Below, piece by piece: positions 6,401 to 11,919 of a stretch of 11,924 bases of DNA (positions are counted from its first letter, which is position 1; each line of letters starts with the position of its first letter). The stretch is from the NCBI GenBank assembly GCA_004298405.1, contig SCSL01000013.1, positions 1 to 11,924 of the forward strand, in the 5' to 3' direction. The notes under the pieces are model-generated. The model did no database searches and was not told the DNA's origin. It saw nothing but the letters and a program-made list of their open reading frames with translations. A program made the position numbers and the translations under genes. This stretch comes from Patescibacteria group bacterium (GTDB taxonomy: Bacteria; Patescibacteriota; Patescibacteriia; UBA9934; GWF2-40-263).

Positions 6401-6429
6401 TTGACAAAAATGGAATTTTCGGGTAGTTT
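6401..6429 (+). promoter_or_regulatory. Possible promoter of the lytic-transglycosylase-like gene
   Basis: Perfect TTGACA (6401-6406), a 17-base spacer and TAGTTT (6424-6429), a weak -10 that keeps the key T1, A2 and T6. It is divergent from the tRNA promoter. Confidence 0.45.
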
Positions 6430-6475
6430 GGTTCGTTCTGCGGGCAGACGCCCAAAGACGACAAGGAGAACCTCC

Positions 6476-7870
6476 ATGGCTCTTCAGCCGTATTTCGACC
6501 GCCGCACCCCTCCCGGGGCATTTAGGACGTTTTTCGAATTAACGATCGCGACCGCGATCCTCTTTCTTCTTGCCATGGCGGTGCGATCCTGCGGGAAGGA
6601 TGAGCAGTCATCCGTTCTCTCGATCCCGCCGCCGCCCAAGGCTGTCGAGATCAAGATCGACGGCTACACCGCCATGGTGCCGCCTGGCCCTGGTCGCCTT
6701 CCGGACGTGCCCGAGAAGCTCATGGATGCGGTTCGTCGCGGCATCAAGCTCGTCTCGGATAAGCGTCTAGACAAGGAGAAGTGCGTTCCCAAGGGATCGC
6801 GGACAGGCTGGAAGGCCTGTCTGGGCGACTACATCGTCGTCGCCGTCGATAAGACGGACAAGATTCAAGTTGTAGATGTCTACGGCGGGATCTCTACTTC
6901 ACCGCCTGGCTTCACGGTTACCTGCGAACGTGAAGGCGCCTGCGATAGCGGCGTGAACCCGCCGTTTGTCATTAGTGCGCCTCCCGGTTGGACCGCGGTC
7001 GCGATCCGTACCGCCGTCTTCGGGAGCGGTGAGGATGGGATCGATCCGGCCGTGTACGTGCCGTACTCGAGCCGTCTCAATGATCCCGAGCTGAGGCAGG
7101 CCGGGATCGAGTACCTTCGCGACGCAGTTCTCGCCGCGTATTATGAGCTTCGTGCAAAGGACGTGCGAAGCCGATACATCCCCGACAAGTATGTGACCGA
7201 CTTCGGCACGCCTGATCACATCATCGCTCTGATCCTCACGGAGCAGATGTTGTCGGATAAGCTGTTCGCGGAAGGTTCCGATCTCGATCGGCTCAACATG
7301 CTCGACCGAGCGCTCGTCACGCTTGGGCTCAATCGGTGGAAGAGCTACAAGTACACGGCGTCCCGGGCGGATGCTCGCGGTATCGGGCAGATTGTCGGAA
7401 AGCCCTACAAGGCAATCCACGATCTATATCCGCACGCCGACCTTCCGCAGGATGACATCGAGGGTCGGACTGACCATCATAGCGCGATCAAGACCATGAT
7501 CGCGCATACGGATGCTGAGTGGTGGGCAATCAAGGAGGAGACGCATCGTCTGCACCTCCTGAACAATGAAACAAGTCGGCGGATTGTAATGGCCGCTGGT
7601 TACAACGCGAGCATCGGGACGGTGATCGCCGCGATCGCGCAGTGTGGGAATGATGCCTGGCGCTTGGAAGCTTGTACAAAGCTTCCTGGCGAGACTCGCC
7701 GCTATCTCGTGAAATACGAGTGGATCTATAACGTTATCTTCGATCCCGCCTTCCGTGCGAAGATCGAGGAGAGCGTCTGGCCCACTCTGTACGAGCGGGA
7801 TCAGTCCGTGCGAGCGGCCTACGAAAAACGCAAGGAGGCCGAAAAGGCCTCCACACAGGCGACGAACTAA
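6476..7870 (+). CDS. Membrane-anchored lytic-transglycosylase-like protein
   Basis: 464 residues. The start ATG at 6476 has a good Shine-Dalgarno AAGGAG (6463-6468) at 7-base spacing; in-frame upstream codons run into the tRNA and are rejected. A short cytoplasmic N-terminus is followed by one membrane segment (about residues 20-37, FELTIATAILFLLAMAVRSC), then a Pro-rich linker (IPPPPK). A large part (about 50-230) is not recognised. The C-terminal part looks like an SLT/goose-lysozyme-type domain: a helix with a candidate catalytic Glu (ILTEQM, Glu256), SRADARGIGQIVGKPY (compare S-x-x-G-A-x-G-L-M-Q-I) and AAGYNASIGTVIAAI (compare A-Y-N-A-G). Such enzymes cleave the MurNAc-GlcNAc bond in the wall. 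The gene is visibly richer in G/C at third positions than the toxin or exporter genes. The catalytic call is tentative because the motifs are divergent. Confidence 0.65.
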   Translation: MALQPYFDRRTPPGAFRTFFELTIATAILFLLAMAVRSCGKDEQSSVLSIPPPPKAVEIKIDGYTAMVPPGPGRLPDVPEKLMDAVRRGIKLVSDKRLDKEKCVPKGSRTGWKACLGDYIVVAVDKTDKIQVVDVYGGISTSPPGFTVTCEREGACDSGVNPPFVISAPPGWTAVAIRTAVFGSGEDGIDPAVYVPYSSRLNDPELRQAGIEYLRDAVLAAYYELRAKDVRSRYIPDKYVTDFGTPDHIIALILTEQMLSDKLFAEGSDLDRLNMLDRALVTLGLNRWKSYKYTASRADARGIGQIVGKPYKAIHDLYPHADLPQDDIEGRTDHHSAIKTMIAHTDAEWWAIKEETHRLHLLNNETSRRIVMAAGYNASIGTVIAAIAQCGNDAWRLEACTKLPGETRRYLVKYEWIYNVIFDPAFRAKIEESVWPTLYERDQSVRAAYEKRKEAEKASTQATN

Positions 7871-7886
7871 TCCTTCGTCGCTTTTT
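7859..7886 (+). terminator. Intrinsic terminator overlapping the stop codon
   Basis: GCGACGAA (7859-7866) pairs perfectly with TTCGTCGC (7874-7881) around a 7-base loop that contains the TAA stop, followed by TTTTT (7882-7886). Confidence 0.9.
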
Positions 7887-7900
7887 AAAAATCTCTCTTC

Positions 7901-7941
7901 TTAGGGGCTTTAGCCCCGTTACCCGACGCCCCTAAAGGGGC
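7901..7941. repeat. Paired GC-rich palindromes between convergent genes
   Basis: GGGGCTTTAGCCCC (7904-7917) and GCCCCTAAAGGGGC (7928-7941) are each hairpins, and TTAGGGGC (7901-7908) can instead pair with GCCCCTAA (7928-7935). The arrangement resembles the small palindromic repeats scattered in many genomes. There is no clear T-tail on either strand. Confidence 0.7.
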
Positions 7942-7953
7942 TGTGAAGTGCTT

Positions 7954-8943
7954 TTAAGTGATGGCATTTGGTGGAGTCTTCCCTTTTACAAACGCGAGAA
8001 TATTTTCAGCCGCGGTGCGCCCCATCGCTTGTCGTGTTTCGATCGTTGCGCTTGCTGTATGCGGAGTCAGGACGACATTCCAGGCGTGCTGGAGATACTC
8101 AGAGTCTGATTTTTTCAGAGCAAACTGCGGCTCCCCCTCGAATACATCGATCCCAGCCCCGGCAATCTTTCCTTTCTTGAGCGCTCGCACAAGGGCGGCG
8201 GAATCGATGACCGCTCCGCGCGCAGTGTTGATGAGGTAGGCTGTTTTTTTCATGAGACCCAAGGCTTGGTCATCAATGAGATGTTTCGTCGACGGTAAGA
8301 GCGGGACATGGAGCGAGACGAAATCTGATTCGCGTAGGAGTTGCTCCTTTGTTCGGAGCTTAGCTCCGGACAGTTTTTCAAATGCAGGACTTCGTTTTAC
8401 GTCCGTATAGATGATCTTCACACCGAATCCTTCATGCATACGTCGAGCCACCATGCCGCCGATGTTTCCACCGCCGATGAGACCGAGGGTTTTTCCGATG
8501 ATGTCGGTACCCAACAAGAGTTGTGGCTCCCACCCTTTGTATTTTCCTTGGCGAGTAAAGTGGTCTGCTTCGACGATGCGATGAGCTAAGGCGAAAATCA
8601 GAGCGATCGTGTGTTCCGCGACTGTCTCAGAAACATTTGGATGTGCGGCATTGGTCACGACAAGATGGCGCTTGGTCGCTTCTTTGAGATCGATGTTATC
8701 GAATCCCACCGCATAGTTGGCGATCATCTTGAGAGATGGACCAGCCGCATCCATCACCTCGCGGTCAATCGTTTCCGTCAGCATTGAAAGAATCACGTTT
8801 TTTCCTTTTACGCGGCGAAGCAAGTCTCGACGGGGGATGAGCTTATCACCCTCATAGATTTCAAGTTGTACGTGTTTGTCCTGTCTCAGCATCTTGAGAC
8901 CTTCATCGGGAATTTCCCGCGTAACAAAAACGGATGTGATCAT
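7954..8943 (-). CDS. D-2-hydroxyacid dehydrogenase (glyoxylate/hydroxypyruvate reductase-like)
   Basis: 329 residues, the normal family length. Substrate-domain motif NYAVGFDNIDL, NAD-binding motif LGLIGGGNIGGMVARR (GxGxxG), and the catalytic triad: Arg in LINTARGAVID, Glu in GIDVFEGEP and His in LTPHTASAT. The Asp in IIYTDVKR at the end of the second strand, where an Arg is common in NADPH enzymes, favours NADH. The substrate (glyoxylate, hydroxypyruvate, phosphoglycerate or another 2-oxoacid) cannot be fixed; there is no ACT domain, so it is not a classical SerA. The ATG overlaps the TGA of the kinase gene (ATGA at 8943-8940), which indicates coupled translation. The gene contains a small perfect palindrome at 8354-8368. 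Confidence 0.9.
   Translation of the reverse strand: MITSVFVTREIPDEGLKMLRQDKHVQLEIYEGDKLIPRRDLLRRVKGKNVILSMLTETIDREVMDAAGPSLKMIANYAVGFDNIDLKEATKRHLVVTNAAHPNVSETVAEHTIALIFALAHRIVEADHFTRQGKYKGWEPQLLLGTDIIGKTLGLIGGGNIGGMVARRMHEGFGVKIIYTDVKRSPAFEKLSGAKLRTKEQLLRESDFVSLHVPLLPSTKHLIDDQALGLMKKTAYLINTARGAVIDSAALVRALKKGKIAGAGIDVFEGEPQFALKKSDSEYLQHAWNVVLTPHTASATIETRQAMGRTAAENILAFVKGKTPPNAIT
8354..8368. repeat. Short palindrome inside the dehydrogenase gene
   Basis: CGGAGCT-T-AGCTCCG, 7-base perfect arms, encodes SGAKLRT on the minus strand in a surface-loop-like region between the NAD-binding strands. It is similar in style to the intergenic GGGGCTTTAGCCCC palindrome. Confidence 0.6.
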
Positions 8944-9911
8944 AGGACGGAGATTTTTACTTGTCTCTTTTTTAGCGTTGAGGGCCAGTCTCGGATAATT
9001 CCACGTTTGGCACCGTACGATAAAATAACGGATTCCGCATTGACCATCCCTACGCGTAAGGATTCTTTAAGGTCATCCGTTTTCATCAATCCAGCCACAA
9101 ATCCTGACCCAAACGCATCGCCTGCGCCTGTGCGAGAAACAGATTTCACACCAGTCGTTTGGGCGTGTGCCATCCATCCATCGCGGTAAACGGTCGCGCC
9201 ATTGGTTCCGTCGGTGATGAGACGCACAAGGCCGTCGGCATGCAAAAGGGCAAACATGTCCGGAAGCTGTTTTTTCCCGGTAAGCAGAATGGCTTCTTCC
9301 AAGTTCATATTCAGAACATCAACAAATGGGAGCAGGGGAGCGAACGTCTTGAACCCGCTCTCGAGTTCCTTGTGTCCTGGATTCCAAGCGATCTTGACTC
9401 CTGCCTTGTGAGCCGTCGTGATGATTTTTTTTGCAATCCCAAGGTTTCCGCCCAAGCTTGTGAGATAGATCCATTTTGTGTTTTTGAGTGCCGTATCGGG
9501 GATGTCTCGAGTCACAAATTCGGAGCTCGTACCACGATAGACCAGTACGGTGCGCTCGCCGTCCTTCATGGTGAGAATCGTAGAATAAGCAGTTTCCCCT
9601 TTCTTGATCATCCGCACAAGGTGGGTGGAAACGTTGAAGCGCGACAATTCCTCGACAACATCTTTCCCAGGGGAGTCGTCGCCCACTCGACAGATCGTGG
9701 CGGTTCGAAATCCTAAGCGACCAAATGTCGCGGCCGCGTTGGTTGCCCCTCCGCCGGTGGTGAGTACCAACTCACCGACCTCGATTTTAGAACCAAGCGC
9801 AACGCATTCACCCGCGCCCGTGGGAAATTTTTTTGATTTGATCGCGATGAATTTATCCGAGACAAGAAACACGTCCCTTGTCGCCGCGCCGATGGTGATG
9901 ATGTCGTACAT
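8940..9911 (-). CDS. PfkB-family carbohydrate/nucleoside kinase (ribokinase-like)
   Basis: 323 residues from the ATG at 9911-9909. The N-terminus MYDIITIGAATRDVFLV starts directly with the first strand of the ribokinase fold. PfkB signature 1 is TTGGGATNAAATFGRLGF, the NMNLEEA motif (N-x-N-x-x-E, Mg/phosphate contact) lies mid-protein, and signature 2 is SRTGAGDAFGSGFVAGL with the catalytic Asp in GAGD. The sugar, sugar acid or nucleoside substrate cannot be read from sequence. It forms a two-gene operon with the dehydrogenase through a 4-base overlap. Kinase plus 2-hydroxyacid dehydrogenase might process glycerate/hydroxypyruvate or a keto-sugar acid (inference). A strong hairpin sits 10 bases upstream of the start; the longer frame starting at 9935 runs into it and lacks family similarity. 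Confidence 0.87.
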   Translation of the reverse strand: MYDIITIGAATRDVFLVSDKFIAIKSKKFPTGAGECVALGSKIEVGELVLTTGGGATNAAATFGRLGFRTATICRVGDDSPGKDVVEELSRFNVSTHLVRMIKKGETAYSTILTMKDGERTVLVYRGTSSEFVTRDIPDTALKNTKWIYLTSLGGNLGIAKKIITTAHKAGVKIAWNPGHKELESGFKTFAPLLPFVDVLNMNLEEAILLTGKKQLPDMFALLHADGLVRLITDGTNGATVYRDGWMAHAQTTGVKSVSRTGAGDAFGSGFVAGLMKTDDLKESLRVGMVNAESVILSYGAKRGIIRDWPSTLKKRQVKISVL

Positions 9912-9920
9912 ACTTACATT

Positions 9921-9950
9921 CGTCGGTACACCCAACCGTGGGTGCCGACG
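9921..9950 (-). promoter_or_regulatory. Hairpin in the 5' leader of the PfkB kinase gene
   Basis: CGTCGG (9921-9926) with CCGACG (9945-9950) and CACCC (9929-9933) with GGGTG (9940-9944), with a 2-base bulge and a 6-base loop. It ends 10 bases before the kinase ATG, so it could hinder ribosome binding. There is no T-run on either strand to make it a terminator. Confidence 0.5.
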
Positions 9951-10024
9951 GTTAAGAGAATAATGTCGCCGTATTCAAGATAGCGAAACGCTACGGGTAT
10001 TGAAGGTCTAAGTGTATCCGATTC

Positions 10025-10053
10025 TTGACATTTCCGCCAAACGCGAGTATATT
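10025..10053 (+). promoter_or_regulatory. Strong sigma70-like promoter of the DGR variable-protein gene
   Basis: Perfect TTGACA (10025-10030), an optimal 17-base spacer and TATATT (10048-10053, 5/6). It is the best promoter match in the window. The predicted start near 10060 gives a leader of about 160 bases before the ATG at 10222. Confidence 0.8.
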
Positions 10054-10099
10054 CTCCAGTCGTTTGCACGATCGGGATCCTCCGGTTTTGCAGGCACAT

Positions 10100-10121
10100 C
10101 CCCCCACTCGCGAGCGGGGGG
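10100..10121 (+). repeat. GC-rich palindrome in the leader of the variable-protein gene
   Basis: CCCCCC (10100-10105) pairs with GGGGGG (10116-10121) around A-CTCGCGAG-C, itself palindromic. It is a stable hairpin in the untranslated leader, about 100 bases before the start codon, without a T-run. It may be a repeat-type palindrome or a stabilising or regulatory RNA element. Confidence 0.65.
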
Positions 10122-10221
10122 AACATCGGCATGGAGGAACCGTGCAGTACACTGTCCTTTGGGAGACTTGGCGGTTGGTCATCAAGACTGTCCGTCTCGC
10201 GTACCACAGGATGGAGGCAAC

Positions 10222-10935
10222 ATGCCCAAGTTGACGACCGGCCAGATTGGCCAGCTTATCGAGATCGACCATGCACATGAGCATGGGATCGGTTCTGAAG
10301 TGCAGGAGCTCATCAATCGCCTCACTTCCGGCGGGGTCGCCGGAAAGATCACCGACCCGCGCGCGGCCATGGCAAAGCGTCTCTGGGATCGTGGCTTCGG
10401 TCGCGATGAGGCGGTCAAGACCAAGAACTTCAAGAGCTACCTCCAGGGGATCCCCCAGATCCCCGCGAGCATGCTCGTCGACGACCCGGAGCTCCCGTTC
10501 CTCTCCCTGGCCGACCCGCGGTCCGGCTTGCTCAGGATTTGCAAGCTGCTGGGCATCAAGTTCGAGGAGCTCGGGTACACGGACGGTGACGCCGAGCCTT
10601 TCGACGGCCGCTTCATCCTTCCCATCATCCCATTCTGGTTCCGCCACGACGGCGGGCGCAAGAACCGCAATCTTCGTCCGGATCACTGCAGGGACGAGCA
10701 GACTGGCGACACGCTGGTTGGCACGGCCGTGGAAGGCCTGTTCGCCTTCGCCCACCACCCCGAAATCGTGAAGGAGGGCGAGCACATCATCGACCTCCCC
10801 GGGACGGTGCTTCGCGGCCGCCGCGTGAGCTGCGCGTGCCTCAGGGTGTGGGGCGGTCAGACCCAGCTCCACCTCCACAGGCACTCTGACGTCCCCAGCC
10901 CGGACTGCGGATCCCTCTGCGTTCGCCGGAAGTGA
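10222..10935 (+). CDS. DGR variable (target) protein
   Basis: 237 residues. The ATG at 10222 follows GGAGG (10213-10217) at 4-base spacing; the frame is open further upstream, but that part overlaps the promoter. No signal peptide or membrane segment is seen, so it may be cytoplasmic or exported by another route. Residues 1-190 are not recognised (features: MAKRLWDRGFGRDEAV, FILPIIPFWFRHDGG, LRPDHCRDEQTGDTLVG). The last about 42 residues are encoded by VR, ending GSLCVRR-K; the pattern VWxGQTxLxLxR...CGSLCVRR resembles the C-terminal ligand-binding end of C-type-lectin-fold DGR targets (family knowledge). The diversified residues relative to the template fall at 14 codons, many in N/Y/K template positions. 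The gene is GC-rich with strong G/C third positions. It is followed by a hairpin and a terminator, then TR. Confidence 0.85.
   Translation: MPKLTTGQIGQLIEIDHAHEHGIGSEVQELINRLTSGGVAGKITDPRAAMAKRLWDRGFGRDEAVKTKNFKSYLQGIPQIPASMLVDDPELPFLSLADPRSGLLRICKLLGIKFEELGYTDGDAEPFDGRFILPIIPFWFRHDGGRKNRNLRPDHCRDEQTGDTLVGTAVEGLFAFAHHPEIVKEGEHIIDLPGTVLRGRRVSCACLRVWGGQTQLHLHRHSDVPSPDCGSLCVRRK
10806..10929 (+). repeat. DGR variable repeat (VR)
   Basis: 124 bases aligned without gaps to TR (offset 451). There are 16 differences, all at TR adenines: 10 A-to-G, 5 A-to-C and 1 A-to-T. The other 95 positions are identical. The last 22 bases (10908-10929) are unchanged and would hold the initiation-of-mutagenic-homing (IMH) function. 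Identity ends abruptly at both sides (10805 and 10930). Confidence 0.95.
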
Positions 10936-10948
10936 CGACATTCAGCCT

Positions 10949-10976
10949 TTGAGCATCGACCTTCCTCGAAGCTCAA
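10949..10976 (+). other. Hairpin/cruciform just downstream of VR
   Basis: TTGAGC-a-TCGA-CCTTCC-TCGA-a-GCTCAA: 6 plus 4 paired bases with one A/A mismatch and a 6-base loop, starting 19 bases after VR ends. In the Bordetella phage DGR a hairpin just after VR promotes homing to the target; this is the equivalent position. It has no T-run, so it is not a terminator. Confidence 0.65.
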
Positions 10977-10987
10977 CCTTCAACCTT

Positions 10988-11019
10988 CGCGCCTGGTCTA
11001 CGACCCGGGCGCGTTTTTT
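10988..11019 (+). terminator. Intrinsic terminator after the variable-protein gene
   Basis: CGCGCCTGG (10988-10996) pairs with CCGGGCGCG (11005-11013), 9 pairs with one G-T, 8-base loop, followed by TTTTTT (11014-11019). It separates the target mRNA from TR. Confidence 0.85.
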
Positions 11020-11256
11020 GTTAAACTTCTGGATGAGATTAGGGTCATGCACGGTTGGTTATGGCTCACCGTCCCCGAAATTCTCGAAAGAGTCATTGCC
11101 AGAATCTGGGAGATGACCATCAACCAGAGTGTGCAATTCCAACGAGACACTTCTTGTCGATCCCTAGCGAGGCATTCCTCGAAATGAAATACAGCGGCGA
11201 CCTTTGAATGGCGGAAGTCGCAGTGAGATGGATGGGGATCGGCAACTGAACGTATG
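11020..11256 (+). other. Non-coding spacer between terminator and TR
   Basis: I see no complete gene or convincing promoter here. From 11168 the frame is open through TR to the TAG at 11381-11383. From 11228 it reads MDGDRQLNVW before entering TR, and continues in the same frame as VR. So TR may be embedded in the decayed end of a former target gene. The TR RNA would be transcribed through this spacer. Confidence 0.4.
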
Positions 11257-11380
11257 GGTGCATCGCGACAACCGCGTGAACTGCGCGTACCTCAAGGTGT
11301 GGAACGGTCAGACCAAGCTCAACCTCAACAGGAACTCTGACATCCCCAGCCCGAACTACGGATCCCTCTGCGTTCGCCGG
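11257..11380 (+). repeat. DGR template repeat (TR)
   Basis: 124 bases with 29 adenines, 16 of which are altered in VR. Read in the VR frame it is rich in AAC/TAC/AAG codons (nine AAY/TAY among them: RDNRVNCAYLKVWNG, then KLNLNRN and SPNYG). Asn AAY codons can be randomised at adenines to many residues without creating stop codons, a hallmark of DGR templates. It is in the same orientation as VR and is followed by TAG and a terminator, so the RNA template would be plus-strand. The reverse transcriptase that reads it is not in the window. Confidence 0.95.
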
Positions 11381-11399
11381 TAGTTTCTCGTGTCATCAT

Positions 11400-11424
11400 A
11401 AAAGCCGGCTTCGTGTCGGCTTTT
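11400..11424. terminator. Terminator-like hairpin between TR and avd
   Basis: AAAAGCCG (11400-11407) pairs with CGGCTTTT (11417-11424) around a 9-base loop. Four T follow the stem on each strand, so it could end both the TR RNA and the convergent avd transcript, or define the 3' end of the template RNA. Confidence 0.65.
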
Positions 11425-11432
11425 GTACAACT

Positions 11433-11777
11433 CTAGATTGATTTCCTCCACCCTCCGAGCATGCGTCCTGCCTTGTCGAGCATCTCCAGAAGAATGAGAT
11501 ATCTGCGCTCTGGTAATTCTTGGAGGTCATGGGCAAGTCGAATGCCGACCTTCATCTGTTCGAGTGACAATTGCGCACGATCGATAGCCGGGATTTTCCA
11601 CTCGCGCTTCGTTTGTCCGGCTTCAATGATTACCGTTAGAGCTTTGAGCCCCGCTTGTTCGATCATCTCTCCCAGCATGTATTTTTCCGACTTGGAGAAA
11701 GATCTACGAGCAAGATGGACTTCTTTGAGTGAGTCGTAGACTATTTGAAAGACGGGAGCTTCATGTATGAGTGACAT
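11433..11777 (-). CDS. avd: DGR accessory variability determinant (Avd), four-helix-bundle family
   Basis: 114 residues from ATG 11777-11775 (a TTG at 11786 would add three). The family pattern is clear: PVFQIVYDSLKEVH, FSKSEKYMLGEMIEQ, ALTVIIEAG, LRLAHDL-like IRLAHDLQEL, RYLILLEMLDKAGRMLGGW near the C-terminus, predicting four amphipathic helices. In the studied Bordetella system Avd forms a basic pentameric barrel that binds the reverse transcriptase and the template RNA and is required for mutagenic homing. The same fold occurs in 23S rRNA intervening-sequence proteins, so fold alone would not prove the role; the TR/VR pair 50 bases away does. It lies on the strand opposite to TR and the target gene, which is unlike the classical co-linear order. 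No clear Shine-Dalgarno is visible. The stop TAG is at 11435-11433, close to the shared hairpin. Confidence 0.85.
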   Translation of the reverse strand: MSLIHEAPVFQIVYDSLKEVHLARRSFSKSEKYMLGEMIEQAGLKALTVIIEAGQTKREWKIPAIDRAQLSLEQMKVGIRLAHDLQELPERRYLILLEMLDKAGRMLGGWRKSI

Positions 11778-11860
11778 ATTTTTCAATCAGATTATTTCAT
11801 TAGAGGCTAAGTTTGGTATGAAACCGTACCACCTAAATAGCAGTCTCGGTCATTGGTCAG

Positions 11861-11919
11861 TTCATCGTACAGTCGGTACAGTATCCCTACATGGGACGCT
11901 GTCCCGATAATACGATGAA
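11861..11919. repeat. Large imperfect inverted repeat upstream of avd
   Basis: TTCATCGTA (11861-11869) is perfectly repeated inverted as TACGATGAA (11911-11919). Inside, ACAG/CTGT (11878-11881 and 11899-11902) with TCCC/GGGA (11884-11887 and 11893-11896) can stack into one long hairpin, or GGGAC-GCT-GTCCC (11893-11905) can form instead. A direct repeat GTACAGT occurs at 11867 and 11876. It may be an element boundary, an operator or part of an RNA; the window ends five bases later. No gene is seen in 11787-11924. Confidence 0.5.

Noticed and set aside
6899..7420. 173-codon minus-strand frame
   Set aside because: It is antisense to the lytic-transglycosylase-like gene, which has its own promoter, Shine-Dalgarno and terminator.
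10012..10221. Upstream extension of the variable-protein frame
   Set aside because: It covers the promoter at 10025-10053 and the leader hairpin. The ATG at 10222 has a good Shine-Dalgarno.
9991..10941. 316-codon open frame on the minus strand opposite the variable-protein gene
   Set aside because: It is a by-product of the GC-rich third positions of the plus-strand gene. It would overlap that gene, its promoter and VR, and its composition (Ala/Val/Glu-rich, no motif) is not protein-like.
10806..11380. VR/TR as an ordinary segmental duplication
   Set aside because: All 16 differences fall on template adenines and none on the other 95 positions; random divergence would not do this.
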